In this document: positions 1 to 5,603 of the stretch, one piece after another
Position numbering within the stretch: the first letter of the stretch is position 1
Layout of the letters: each line of letters starts with the position of its first letter
Source of the DNA: Bryobacterales bacterium
Lineage (GTDB): Bacteria; Acidobacteriota; Terriglobia; Bryobacterales; Bryobacteraceae
Assembly (NCBI GenBank): GCA_025456495.1
Contig: JALOKO010000203.1
Coordinates: forward strand, 1-7,022
Length of the DNA: 7,022 nucleotides
Reading direction: 5' to 3'
Notes under the pieces: generated by a model
Databases searched by the model: none
What the model saw: the letters and a program-made list of their open reading frames with translations, nothing else
Told to the model about the DNA's origin: nothing
Position numbers and translations under genes: made by a program

Positions 1-59
1 AAGAGCTTGGTGCCTTCCCGACGGCAGAGCCGGCATACGGGACCTCTGTATCTTGCCAA
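1..59 (-). CDS. rpsD: 30S ribosomal protein S4, N-terminal fragment (cut by window edge)
   Basis: S4 is a primary 16S rRNA-binding protein that starts assembly of the 30S body; in several bacteria it also represses its own mRNA. Only the first 19 residues are in the window: after the start Met come A-R-Y-R-G-P-V-C-R-L-C-R-R-E-G-T-K-L, the standard S4 opening. The C-x2-C pair (residues 9 and 12) is the first half of the zinc-binding knuckle of the C+ type of S4; the second half would lie beyond the edge. The start codon is TTG at 57-59. An in-frame TAA at 72-74 lies only four codons upstream with no ATG or GTG between, and a strong ribosome site sits at the right distance, so TTG is the only workable start. 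The gene follows rpsK after an unusually long structured spacer. Confidence 0.93.
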   Translation of the reverse strand, partial: MARYRGPVCRLCRREGTKL

Positions 60-74
60 CGATCTTCTCCTTTA
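57..74 (-). promoter_or_regulatory. rpsD ribosome binding site and TTG start
   Basis: On the minus strand AAAGGAGA (66-73) lies 7 nt upstream of TTG (57-59), counted from the last G of AAAGGAG. The TAA at 72-74 is in the same frame as the TTG and overlaps the Shine-Dalgarno sequence, which rules out any upstream in-frame start. A near-perfect ribosome site with a weak start codon fits a gene whose translation is tuned; that last point is inference. Confidence 0.85.
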
Positions 75-145
75 ACCGACCGCGCACGGTGGCGCGAGTG
101 CATTCGGTGCAGTTTACGGCTGGATTGCCTTCGTCCTGCTTTCGT

Positions 146-288
146 TCCGCGAAAGCGGAGGTTGCCAGCTTCAGAACGCCTACTCCCGCAACGCTTGCGC
201 GCGGGGAGAACCCATTCTGTGTCGCCTCAAGGGGGAAGCCCTAGGCGACCAGGCGGCCGGTGCTGCTGGCAGTGAGCAGCCGGTCGCC
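146..288 (-). promoter_or_regulatory. Structured rpsK-rpsD spacer: series of hairpins in the presumed rpsD leader
   Basis: The 240-nt spacer between the rpsK stop and the rpsD start codes for nothing I can support but can fold heavily. Seen in the sequence, in transcript order: hairpin 1 pairs 252-260 with 280-288 and 263-267 with 275-279 (14 pairs, one of them G-T, with a 2-nt bulge at 261-262 and loop 268-274). Hairpin 2 pairs 221-227 with 243-249 and 230-233 with 239-242 (11 pairs, 2-nt bulge). Hairpin 3 pairs 183-187 with 204-208 around an inner 187-191/195-199 alternative. Hairpin 4 pairs 146-150 with 155-159. None is followed by a T tract on the minus strand, so these are not ordinary intrinsic terminators. 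S4 is known to bind structured leader mRNA in Escherichia coli (upstream of rpsM) and Bacillus subtilis (upstream of rpsD); a similar role here is inference. Confidence 0.5.
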
Positions 289-299
289 CGTGATCTGCA

Positions 300-704
300 T
301 CAGACACGGCGGCGCTTGGGCGGACGGCAGCCGTTGTGGGGTACCGGGGTGGTGTCACGGATGACACGCACGTCCAAACCGGCAGTGGCCAGACTGCGCA
401 CAGCGGATTCGCGCCCTGACCCCGGGCCTGCTACGTGGACGTTCACCGTGCGCAAACCACTCTCCTTCGCCTTCGTCGCGGCGGTGAGGGCCGCCTGCTG
501 GGCGGCAAATGGGGTGCCCTTCCGCGAACCACGAAAACCCAACGACCCTGCGCTAGACCATGAGATGGTGTTTCCCACCAAGTCAGTGATCGTCACGATG
601 GTGTTGTTGAAGGTGGCCTGGATGTGCACCATCCCCTCGGGAATGTGCTTGCGCTCGCGCTTCTTGAACGTCTTCTTCTTCGTCGCTTTCGCCGCTTTCG
701 CCAT
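300..704 (-). CDS. rpsK: 30S ribosomal protein S11
   Basis: S11 sits on the 30S platform, where it helps shape the mRNA exit region next to S7 and S18. The 134-residue product has the full family pattern: a basic N-terminal tail (residues 1-20, Lys/Arg-rich), the core starting HIQATFNNTIVTITD (27-41), GFRGSRKGTPFAAQ (56-69), the GPGSGRESA loop (93-101), and the C-terminal TPVPHNGCRPPKRRRV (119-134), which contacts 16S rRNA and includes the Asn-Gly known in other bacteria to isomerise to isoaspartate. The length is normal. The ATG at 702-704 has GAGGAA at 715-720, 10 nt upstream. It lies 56 nt after rpsM and ends at a TGA, 12 nt before the first strong hairpin of the rpsD leader. The identification is secure. 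Confidence 0.98.
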   Translation of the reverse strand: MAKAAKATKKKTFKKRERKHIPEGMVHIQATFNNTIVTITDLVGNTISWSSAGSLGFRGSRKGTPFAAQQAALTAATKAKESGLRTVNVHVAGPGSGRESAVRSLATAGLDVRVIRDTTPVPHNGCRPPKRRRV

Positions 705-760
705 AGCTGTTCAATTCCTCACAATCGCCGGTGGCCACAGACAACCGGTGGTCAAACTAC

Positions 761-1141
761 CTACTTGCCAACCTTCTTCTTGTTCGCCACTGTGCCACGG
801 CGCGGACCTTTCCGGGTACGTGCATTGGTGTGGGTGCGTTGACCGCGCGCGGGCAGTCCGCGACGGTGACGTAGACCGCGATAGCATCCAAGATCCATCA
901 GGCGCTTGATATTGAGTTGGATCTCCTTGCGCAGATCACCCTCCACCGCACCTTCGTCTTCCAAAATCTGCCGAATATGATTCGACTCTTCCTCGGTGAG
1001 GTCGGCGATCTTCTTGTTCGGGTCGATGTTCGACCGATAGAGGATCGATTGCGCCCGCGCCTTTCCGATTCCGTAGATGTACGTCAGACCGATCTCTGCC
1101 CGCTTCCGGGGCGGCAAATCTACACCTGCAATGCGTGCCAT
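761..1141 (-). CDS. rpsM: 30S ribosomal protein S13
   Basis: S13 is in the head of the 30S subunit, contacts the P-site tRNA through its C-terminal tail and forms bridges to the 50S subunit. The 126-residue protein starts MARIAGVDLP and continues with the helix-two-turn-helix region including TYIYGIGKARA (20-30), the acidic helix DLTEEESNHIRQILED (47-62), and the conserved GCYRGLRHRRGLPARGQRT (85-103) followed by HTNARTRKGPRR (104-115). The tail ends in lysines, as expected. Length is typical (about 115-125). The ATG at 1139-1141 has AGGAG at 1151-1155, 9 nt upstream. It follows rpmJ after 28 nt, the classical rpmJ-rpsM-rpsK-rpsD arrangement of the alpha operon. Confidence 0.98.
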   Translation of the reverse strand: MARIAGVDLPPRKRAEIGLTYIYGIGKARAQSILYRSNIDPNKKIADLTEEESNHIRQILEDEGAVEGDLRKEIQLNIKRLMDLGCYRGLRHRRGLPARGQRTHTNARTRKGPRRGTVANKKKVGK

Positions 1142-1169
1142 TCGAAAAGTCTCCTAACCCTGTTGCGGC

Positions 1170-1283
1170 TTAACCCTGACGCTGCTTGTGCTTTGGATTC
1201 GAGCAAATGACGCGCACCACGCCGTGGCGATGGATCACCTTGCACTTGTCGCAGAGTTTCTTCACTGATGCTCTTACCTTCAT
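1170..1283 (-). CDS. rpmJ: 50S ribosomal protein L36, zinc-binding form
   Basis: L36 is the smallest 50S protein and binds 23S rRNA near the peptidyl-transferase side. The 37 residues MKVRASVKKLCDKC... contain the complete zinc ribbon: Cys11, Cys14, Cys27 and His32, so this is the C+ form, which bacteria with two copies replace by a zinc-free paralogue when zinc is scarce. The length is exactly that of the family. The ATG at 1281-1283 has a GGTGAG ribosome site about 4 nt upstream. The same frame stays open for 59 more codons upstream, through the hairpin and tandem repeats, but an extended L36 would be unlike any known one, so the short start is chosen. A long spacer separates it from infA upstream; rpsM follows after 28 nt. 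Confidence 0.97.
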   Translation of the reverse strand: MKVRASVKKLCDKCKVIHRHGVVRVICSNPKHKQRQG

Positions 1284-1300
1284 TTCGCTCACCGCCTTTC

Positions 1301-1327
1301 GGACCGGACGCGGGTTCGCTCCGGTCC
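1301..1327 (-). promoter_or_regulatory. Perfect hairpin just upstream of the rpmJ ribosome binding site
   Basis: Bases 1301-1308 (ggaccgga) pair perfectly with 1320-1327 (tccggtcc), and 1310-1312 with 1317-1319 around a 4-nt loop, giving 11 pairs with a single bulged base at 1309. In the transcript it ends 17 nt before the rpmJ ATG, directly next to the ribosome site. No T run follows on the minus strand, so a terminator is unlikely. It could affect rpmJ translation or protect the 5' end of a processed mRNA; both are inference. Confidence 0.6.
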
Positions 1328-1380
1328 AGCGCGGCCATCGCTTGCCTTGCGGCCGGATGACCGGAACAAATCTCAAAACC

Positions 1381-1513
1381 CCAAGGGCACCTCGGATTTC
1401 CAAGGGCACCTCGGATTTCCAAGGGCACCTCGGATTTCCAAGGGCGCCTCGGATTCCCAAGCGCGCCTCGGATTCCCAAGCGCGACTTGTATTCCCAAGC
1501 GCGACTTCAATCG
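1381..1513 (-). repeat. 19-bp tandem repeat array (seven units) in the infA-rpmJ spacer
   Basis: Seven head-to-tail 19-bp units start at 1381, 1400, 1419, 1438, 1457, 1476 and 1495. On the plus strand units 1-3 are identical (ccaagggcacctcggattt). Unit 4 differs at two positions, unit 5 at three, and units 6 and 7 progressively more, so the array decays from the rpmJ side towards infA. Each of units 1-4 can form a small RNA hairpin on the transcribed (minus) strand, CCGAGG-loop-CCUUGG, with one G-U pair. Units 5 and 6 keep a shorter stem; in unit 6 the G-U pair has become A-U. The 19-bp period is not a multiple of three, which argues against coding. With the hairpin at 1301-1327 this accounts for most of the 276-nt spacer 1284-1559; I see no gene in it. 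No spacers separate the units, so this is not a CRISPR array. Confidence 0.9.
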
Positions 1514-1559
1514 CCCAAACTGCGCTGCTGGCGTCGCTGTTCGCGAATCCTAATCGCGT

Positions 1560-1844
1560 CTAGCGTTCAAGCAATCGCAGCAACCGACCACGACTGGGAT
1601 CCTGGGGAGATAGTGTGACTTCCACGAGATCGCCGGGCCGCACCCTCAGGAAATTCTTCTCCCGAGCACCCGACGCGTGAACAAGGACAATATCCTTTCC
1701 ATTATCCAACATTACGCGCACAATTGCATGCGGCAGTAGCTCCACCACCGTCGCACGACAGGCAGGGCGCTCTGGAACCGCTCCGGTTCCTGGCCGGGGG
1801 TCCTGCCTTTCGGCCTCTGTCCCGATGGGCTGGTCTCGGTCCAT
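1560..1844 (-). CDS. infA: Translation initiation factor IF-1, divergent and N-terminally extended
   Basis: IF-1 is a single OB-fold protein that covers the 30S A site during initiation. The 94-residue product aligns by eye from residue 31 (ATVVELLPHAIVRVMLDNG, 31-49) through the HASG loop (56-59), NFLRVRPGDLVEVTLSP (64-80) and DPSRGRL (82-88), all recognisable IF-1 positions. It departs from the family in several ways. There is a roughly 25-residue hydrophilic, Pro/Glu/Arg-rich N-terminal extension. There is an apparent extra residue after the NG turn (NGKDIVLVH where NGxxVLAH is usual). The C-terminus is GRLLRLLER instead of the usual GRI-x-(Y/F)R-x-(K/R). Usual length is about 72. The start is the ATG at 1842-1844, with AAGGAAAG upstream; no other ATG lies in the extension. 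The neighbours (map, rpmJ) are those of infA in many bacteria. It may be the only IF-1 or one of several paralogues; the window cannot tell. Confidence 0.87.
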   Translation of the reverse strand: MDRDQPIGTEAERQDPRPGTGAVPERPACRATVVELLPHAIVRVMLDNGKDIVLVHASGAREKNFLRVRPGDLVEVTLSPQDPSRGRLLRLLER

Positions 1845-1897
1845 CGCCCTACTTTCCTTCACTCTGGTTGCGCGGTCCGTGAGGCTCCACGCTGAAC

Positions 1898-2668
1898 TTA
1901 AGGGCGTGTGAGCACCCAAGGTCCGTTTTCAGTAATCGCTACGGTATGTTCAAAGTGAGCCGAGTACGACCCATCCTTTGTGACAGCCGTCCATTTATCA
2001 CTCAAAACTCTGGTCTCGGCGGTTCCGATATTCACCATGGGCTCAATGGCCAGCACCATTCCTGCCTTGAGACGCGGATTCTCGTTGCGCCGATCAATAT
2101 AATTGGGAACCTGAGGGTCTTCGTGCAGTCGCGTTCCGATGCCATGGCCCACATATTCGCGGACAATCGCAAACCCATGCGTCGTGATGTGCTTTTCGAT
2201 GGCGCCAGAAATATCAAATAAGCGATTGCCCACGGACGCTTGGGCGATTCCCAACTCCAACGCGGTACGCGTGACATCCAGCAGACGCGCCACTTCCTCT
2301 GACACAGCGCCTACCGGAACCGTGATTGCGGAATCCGCATAGTAGCCATCCAGGTGGACGCCGGTATCGATGGTTACCACATCGCCACCCTTCAGGATGC
2401 GTTTACGGGACGGGAATCCATGCACAATCTGTTCGTTCACCGAAGTACACAATACACAGGGGAACTTCGAGCCTGCCGTGGGAACGTAATAGCCCTTGAA
2501 AGCCGAGGTTGCCCCCGCGTCGTCGATCAGTTTCTCGGCGATTACTTCCAGATCCCAGGTGGTCACCCCTTCCTGGACGATGGCTGCGCAGGCGTGCAGG
2601 ATCTCGTGGACCAGCAGTCCACTGCGTCGCATCTTCAGCAGTTCCAGGTCGGTTTTCCGAATAATCAT
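1898..2668 (-). CDS. map: Methionine aminopeptidase, type I
   Basis: This cytosolic metalloenzyme removes the initiator Met from new proteins after deformylation, when the second residue is small. The 256-residue protein starts MIIRKTDLELLKMRRSG, typical of type Ia enzymes, with no SH3-like N-terminal extension. All expected active-site residues are visible: His83 (VHGFP), Asp101 (TIDTG), Asp112 (YADSA), His175 (GHGIG), His182 (LHEDPQV), Glu209 (AIEPMVN) and Glu240 (FEHTV); five are metal ligands and the two others (His83, His182) assist catalysis. The ATG at 2666-2668 overlaps the adk stop (ATGA, 4 nt), so translation is probably coupled. An in-frame ATG ten codons earlier (2696-2698) would add residues absent from the family and overlap adk further. 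infA follows after 53 nt. Confidence 0.97.
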   Translation of the reverse strand: MIIRKTDLELLKMRRSGLLVHEILHACAAIVQEGVTTWDLEVIAEKLIDDAGATSAFKGYYVPTAGSKFPCVLCTSVNEQIVHGFPSRKRILKGGDVVTIDTGVHLDGYYADSAITVPVGAVSEEVARLLDVTRTALELGIAQASVGNRLFDISGAIEKHITTHGFAIVREYVGHGIGTRLHEDPQVPNYIDRRNENPRLKAGMVLAIEPMVNIGTAETRVLSDKWTAVTKDGSYSAHFEHTVAITENGPWVLTRP

Positions 2669-3462
2669 CTCAAGTCCAATTGAGCCGCAGGCGACCAAGA
2701 CTCGCGCGCTAGGGGCCCGCCCGCGGCAAGGGCCTTCCAGATCTCCTGGTGAATGTGCTCAGGGGACCCGGCACTCGCCGCGACGTGGACCACCAGGTCC
2801 GCGCGTTGGGTGAGCAACTCGACGGCGGGAGCGGTGAGCCGTTGATAATCAGCCAATCGCCCCGCCAAGAACTCTTCCCGATCGTCCAGTCTGGGAACCA
2901 GATCCCCGGAACAGAACGGTCGATCACATTGGTTTCCTGCCAGTGAAGGCTGGAAATCCAGATGAAACAACGCACCACAGCGGCTGCATTGCCGACGGCC
3001 GACAAATCGCTCCGCCAAGTCCCTCGCACTTGCCAACAACAAAACCATCAGCACCCTTGCGCCCTGCACCTGAGCGGTATCCAGAACGCGCTCAGCCTGG
3101 GACTGCGTCCGCGGGTACCCGTCCAGGATGACGCCACCGCGGCAATCGGGCAATCGTAAACGCTCATCCAACAGTTGATTGATCCACTCGTCCGGGACGA
3201 ACTGGCCCACATCAATTTGCCGTGCGATGGCTTTACCCAACGCATCTCCCTGCAGAATCCGGTCCCGCAAGATGTCTCCCGTGGACACATGCGGCAAGTT
3301 GAGGCGGCGACTGAGCAAGCCAGCCTGCGTCCCCTTCCCCGAGCCCGGTGGCCCAAACAGCAGCACCAAACTCGCTGGGCTCGTACCGCTTTCCAACTCC
3401 TTTGGGGTGAGGGAAAACGTTCCGTGCGCTGTTGGCGTTTGGTCGGTGTCCGACGAGGCCAT
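2665..3462 (-). CDS. adk: Adenylate kinase with zinc-type lid, extended at both ends
   Basis: Adenylate kinase interconverts ATP + AMP and 2 ADP in the cytosol. The 265-residue product has the P-loop GPPGSGKGT (37-45, Lys43), the AMP-site STGDILR (60-66), LDGYPRT (113-119), and the lid motif ERFVGRR (151-157) leading into Cys159-x2-Cys162...Cys179-x4-Cys184. The lid is of the long, metal-binding type, but the second pair is C-x4-C, where C-x2-C or C-x2-D is usual: two extra residues (Pro-Phe) sit inside it. The protein is about 50 residues longer than typical long-form enzymes (about 215). About 30 extra residues precede the P-loop strand and roughly 20 form a C-terminal tail. The ATG at 3460-3462 is only 3 nt past the secY stop and lacks a clear ribosome site, so coupling to secY is likely. 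A shorter start is possible, but the AAAGGAG at 3397-3403 has no well-spaced in-frame start. Confidence 0.93.
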   Translation of the reverse strand: MASSDTDQTPTAHGTFSLTPKELESGTSPASLVLLFGPPGSGKGTQAGLLSRRLNLPHVSTGDILRDRILQGDALGKAIARQIDVGQFVPDEWINQLLDERLRLPDCRGGVILDGYPRTQSQAERVLDTAQVQGARVLMVLLLASARDLAERFVGRRQCSRCGALFHLDFQPSLAGNQCDRPFCSGDLVPRLDDREEFLAGRLADYQRLTAPAVELLTQRADLVVHVAASAGSPEHIHQEIWKALAAGGPLARESWSPAAQLDLR

Positions 3463-3465
3463 GAG

Positions 3466-4866
3466 CTAGAAGGCGCTACGGCGTCCGCGGATCCTGCCCG
3501 CCTTCGGCGTAAATCCTTCATAATGGCGCATGATCAGTTGCGCCTCAATCTGATTGACAAAATCCATCGCCACACCCACAACGATCAAGAGCGACGTACC
3601 GCCAAAGTAGAAGTTGACGCCAAGCCCATCCAACAAAAAGCGTGGAAACGTACTGTCGATCCAATTGCCGATCAGCGGTAAATGCTGCAGCTTGATGCCG
3701 GCAATCATGATGTCTGGAATGAGACAGAGGAATGCGAGATAAATGCCGCCCACCACGGTAATCCGGGTTAGGATCTTGTTGAGGTAATCAGCGGTGTTCT
3801 TGCCAGGACGAATACCCGGAATAAACCCGCCATACTTCCGCATGTTGTCCGCTGCTTCATTCGGGTTGAAGATGATGGACACGTAGAAGAAACAGAAGAA
3901 CATGATTGCCGCTACAAAGATGACCACGTAAAGCGGCTCAGAGTGGGCGATGGCTGCCAGGACGCCACTCGCCCATTCACTGGATTTCACCCAGGGCATG
4001 GTGGTGAGGGTCTGGGGCAGAGCGAGCATTGAGCTGGCGAAAATGACTGGGATCACGCCGCCGGCATTCACCTTCAACGGCATGTGGGTCTGCTGTCCGC
4101 CCATCACACGCCGGCCGACCACTCTCTTGGCGTACTGCACGGGAACTCGCCGTTCAGCGCGCTCCACCAGCACGATAAAGGCGACGACGGCGATCATGGC
4201 CAGGAAGATCACGATTGCCTGGACGGGATTCCAGTTCCGGGTGACGAACACGTTTTCCCAAATATTCAGCACGGCGCTGGGCAGCCCAACAACGATGCCC
4301 GCGAAGATGATGAGCGACATCCCGTTGCCGATACCCCGTTCCGATATCTGCTCACCCAACCACATGATGAAGGCCGTACCTGTGGTGAGGGTGACAATGG
4401 TCATCAGAACAAAGCCGATACCGGGATTCAGTACAAAATTCCCATCGCTGCTTTGCAAGGCGATGGCAATGCCCATGGATTGCATGATGGACAAGGCGAT
4501 GGTGAGATAGCGGGTCCATTGCGTGATTTTGCGCCGTCCAAGCTCCCCTTCCTTCTGCAATTTCTCCAGGGTGGGGACGACCACGGTGAGCAACTGCAAA
4601 ATGATGGAAGCCGTAATGTAGGGCATGATGCCCAGGGCGAAGATCGTAAGACGCTCCAACATGCCGCCAGAAAACAGGCTCAACATGCCGAAGACGCTTC
4701 CTCGATTCTGCTCAAAAAACTCCTGCAATGCCGCGGCGTTTACTCCCGGTGTGGGAATAAACGCGCCAAGCCGGTAGACGGCCAACAAGGCCAGCGTAAA
4801 CAGCACCCGGTTCCGCAGGTCGGGAACCCGGAAGACGTTGGCGATGGCTTCTAAGAACTTGTTCAT
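3466..4866 (-). CDS. secY: Preprotein translocase channel subunit SecY
   Basis: SecY forms the inner-membrane channel of SecYEG, used by SecA for secretion and by the ribosome for membrane insertion. The 466-residue protein has about ten hydrophobic segments: about 21-38, 72-97, 116-137, 149-170, 182-200, 214-234, 268-286, 311-333, 370-388 and 418-434. Family signatures include PTPGV (38-42), GEQISERGIGNGMSLI (171-186), ERRVPVQYAKR (238-248, cytosolic loop that docks SecA and ribosome), NAGGVIPVIFASS (267-279), FNPNEAADNM (333-342) with GGFIPGIRPG (346-355), and the tail QLIMRHYEGF (443-452). The start is the ATG at 4864-4866, with AGGAAGGG at 4871-4878; this gives the usual N-terminus. A longer frame opens at 4956 but runs into rplO. 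It follows rplO by 37 nt, the usual spc-operon place, and is followed by adk. Confidence 0.98.
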   Translation of the reverse strand: MNKFLEAIANVFRVPDLRNRVLFTLALLAVYRLGAFIPTPGVNAAALQEFFEQNRGSVFGMLSLFSGGMLERLTIFALGIMPYITASIILQLLTVVVPTLEKLQKEGELGRRKITQWTRYLTIALSIMQSMGIAIALQSSDGNFVLNPGIGFVLMTIVTLTTGTAFIMWLGEQISERGIGNGMSLIIFAGIVVGLPSAVLNIWENVFVTRNWNPVQAIVIFLAMIAVVAFIVLVERAERRVPVQYAKRVVGRRVMGGQQTHMPLKVNAGGVIPVIFASSMLALPQTLTTMPWVKSSEWASGVLAAIAHSEPLYVVIFVAAIMFFCFFYVSIIFNPNEAADNMRKYGGFIPGIRPGKNTADYLNKILTRITVVGGIYLAFLCLIPDIMIAGIKLQHLPLIGNWIDSTFPRFLLDGLGVNFYFGGTSLLIVVGVAMDFVNQIEAQLIMRHYEGFTPKAGRIRGRRSAF

Positions 4867-4903
4867 GCAGCCCTTCCTGAACGAACCGGAGACGAACCCT
4901 GGC

Positions 4904-5389
4904 TTAGGCCCTGGGAGTCTTTTTGGCGCGCTTGATGGGCGCGACCACCACTTCAATCACTTCCACCGTACCGCCGGCAGCCTTGATTTTGGCGGCCGCC
5001 TGCTCAGTAAAGGCATGCGCCTTGACGTGGATGGGACGGGTAATCTCGCCGTTGCCAAGGATCTTCAGTCCATCCTTGAGGTTCTTCAGAACGGCGGTTT
5101 GCTCAATGATTTCCGGCGAAAAGGAATCACCCGGCAGATCATTCAGGCGGCTTACGTTCAGCACGGCATATTCCTTGCGGAAGATGTTGTTGAAGCCACG
5201 CTTAGGCATGCGACGGTGGAGTGGCATCTGGCCACCCTCAAAGCCGCGCTTTTGGCTAAAGCCGCTGATGGCGTGCTGGCCCTTCATACCGCGTCCGGAG
5301 GTTTTGCCATGGCCGGAGCCCATGCCGCGACCAATTCGCTTCTTGTTCCGTGTTTGTCCGGCGGGGGGTTTCAGTTGACTGAGATCCAT
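4904..5389 (-). CDS. rplO: 50S ribosomal protein L15
   Basis: L15 is a late-assembly 50S protein with a long basic, glycine-rich N-terminal arm that threads into 23S rRNA. The 161-residue product opens MDLSQLKPPAGQTRNKKR, then RIGRGMGSGHGKTSGRGMKG (18-37), FEGGQMPLHRRMPKRGF (50-66, the conserved GGQ-PL-RR-PKRGF stretch) and a C-terminal globular part ending in AAAKIKAAGGTVEVI (131-145), with a short Lys/Arg tail. The size is normal (about 145-160). The start is the ATG at 5387-5389 with a very strong GGAGGAA at 5395-5401, 5 nt upstream; an ATG 45 nt earlier would run into rpmD. It lies 19 nt after the rpmD stop and 37 nt before secY, as in most bacteria. Confidence 0.98.
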   Translation of the reverse strand: MDLSQLKPPAGQTRNKKRIGRGMGSGHGKTSGRGMKGQHAISGFSQKRGFEGGQMPLHRRMPKRGFNNIFRKEYAVLNVSRLNDLPGDSFSPEIIEQTAVLKNLKDGLKILGNGEITRPIHVKAHAFTEQAAAKIKAAGGTVEVIEVVVAPIKRAKKTPRA

Positions 5390-5408
5390 TGCGCTTCCTC
5401 CGAATCCT

Positions 5409-5603
5409 CTAGGCCTTTTTCTCGTCCACGACACGCACCAGGTGCGGGACTTTGTTCACCATGCCCCGGGTACACGCGTTGTCGAGACGCTCCACCACCT
5501 GTTGCAGGCGGATGAGTCCCAGTCCGCGAACCACCTTGCGCTGGTTTTCGGGGCGGCCAACCGGGCTGCGCACCAGTTGAATCTTGATCGTTCCTTCGGC
5601 CAT
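5409..5603 (-). CDS. rpmD: 50S ribosomal protein L30
   Basis: L30 is a small 50S protein near the central region of 23S rRNA; it is absent from some bacteria. The 64 residues MAEGTIKIQLVRSPVGRPEN... match the family: a first strand KIQLVRSPVGRP (7-18), the helix start QRKVVRGLGL (21-30), the RLQQVVERLDN stretch (32-42) and the last strand MVNKVPHLVRVVDE (48-61). The length is typical (about 60). The start is the ATG at 5601-5603 with GAGGAG at 5611-5616, 7 nt upstream. A longer in-frame ATG at 5684 would add 27 residues with no family counterpart. The gene is 152 nt after rpsE, farther than usual, and 19 nt before rplO. Confidence 0.97.
   Translation of the reverse strand: MAEGTIKIQLVRSPVGRPENQRKVVRGLGLIRLQQVVERLDNACTRGMVNKVPHLVRVVDEKKA

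Noticed and set aside
221..288. Intrinsic terminator after rpsK.
   Set aside because: Both stems are strong, but no T tract follows either on the minus strand and rpsD continues in the same direction.
1170..1460. Open frame in phase with rpmJ running back through the hairpin and the tandem repeats, giving a 96-residue L36.
   Set aside because: L36 is 37-38 residues in all bacteria I know; the extra part is low-complexity repeat translation, and ATG 1281-1283 has its own ribosome site.
1381..1513. Possible CRISPR array.
   Set aside because: Units are 19 bp, directly adjacent, without unique spacers, and there are no cas genes nearby.
1186..1563. Plus-strand open frame over the repeat array and rpmJ.
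   Set aside because: It runs antisense to rpmJ and is kept open by the repeats; its product has no recognisable domain.
3397..3403. AAAGGAG inside the adk N-terminal extension as the true adk ribosome site.
   Set aside because: The next in-frame candidate start (a TTG just before the P-loop strand) is about 22 nt away, too far; the ATG right after the secY stop is kept, with some doubt.
4084..4854. Long plus-strand open frame (256 codons) opposite secY.
   Set aside because: It is the antisense shadow of secY, rich in His/Gln/Asp/Gly as expected from complemented membrane-protein codons, with no domain seen.
4864..4956. Longer SecY starting 30 codons upstream at 4956.
   Set aside because: It would overlap the end of rplO, adds a non-family sequence, and the ATG at 4864-4866 has a strong ribosome site.
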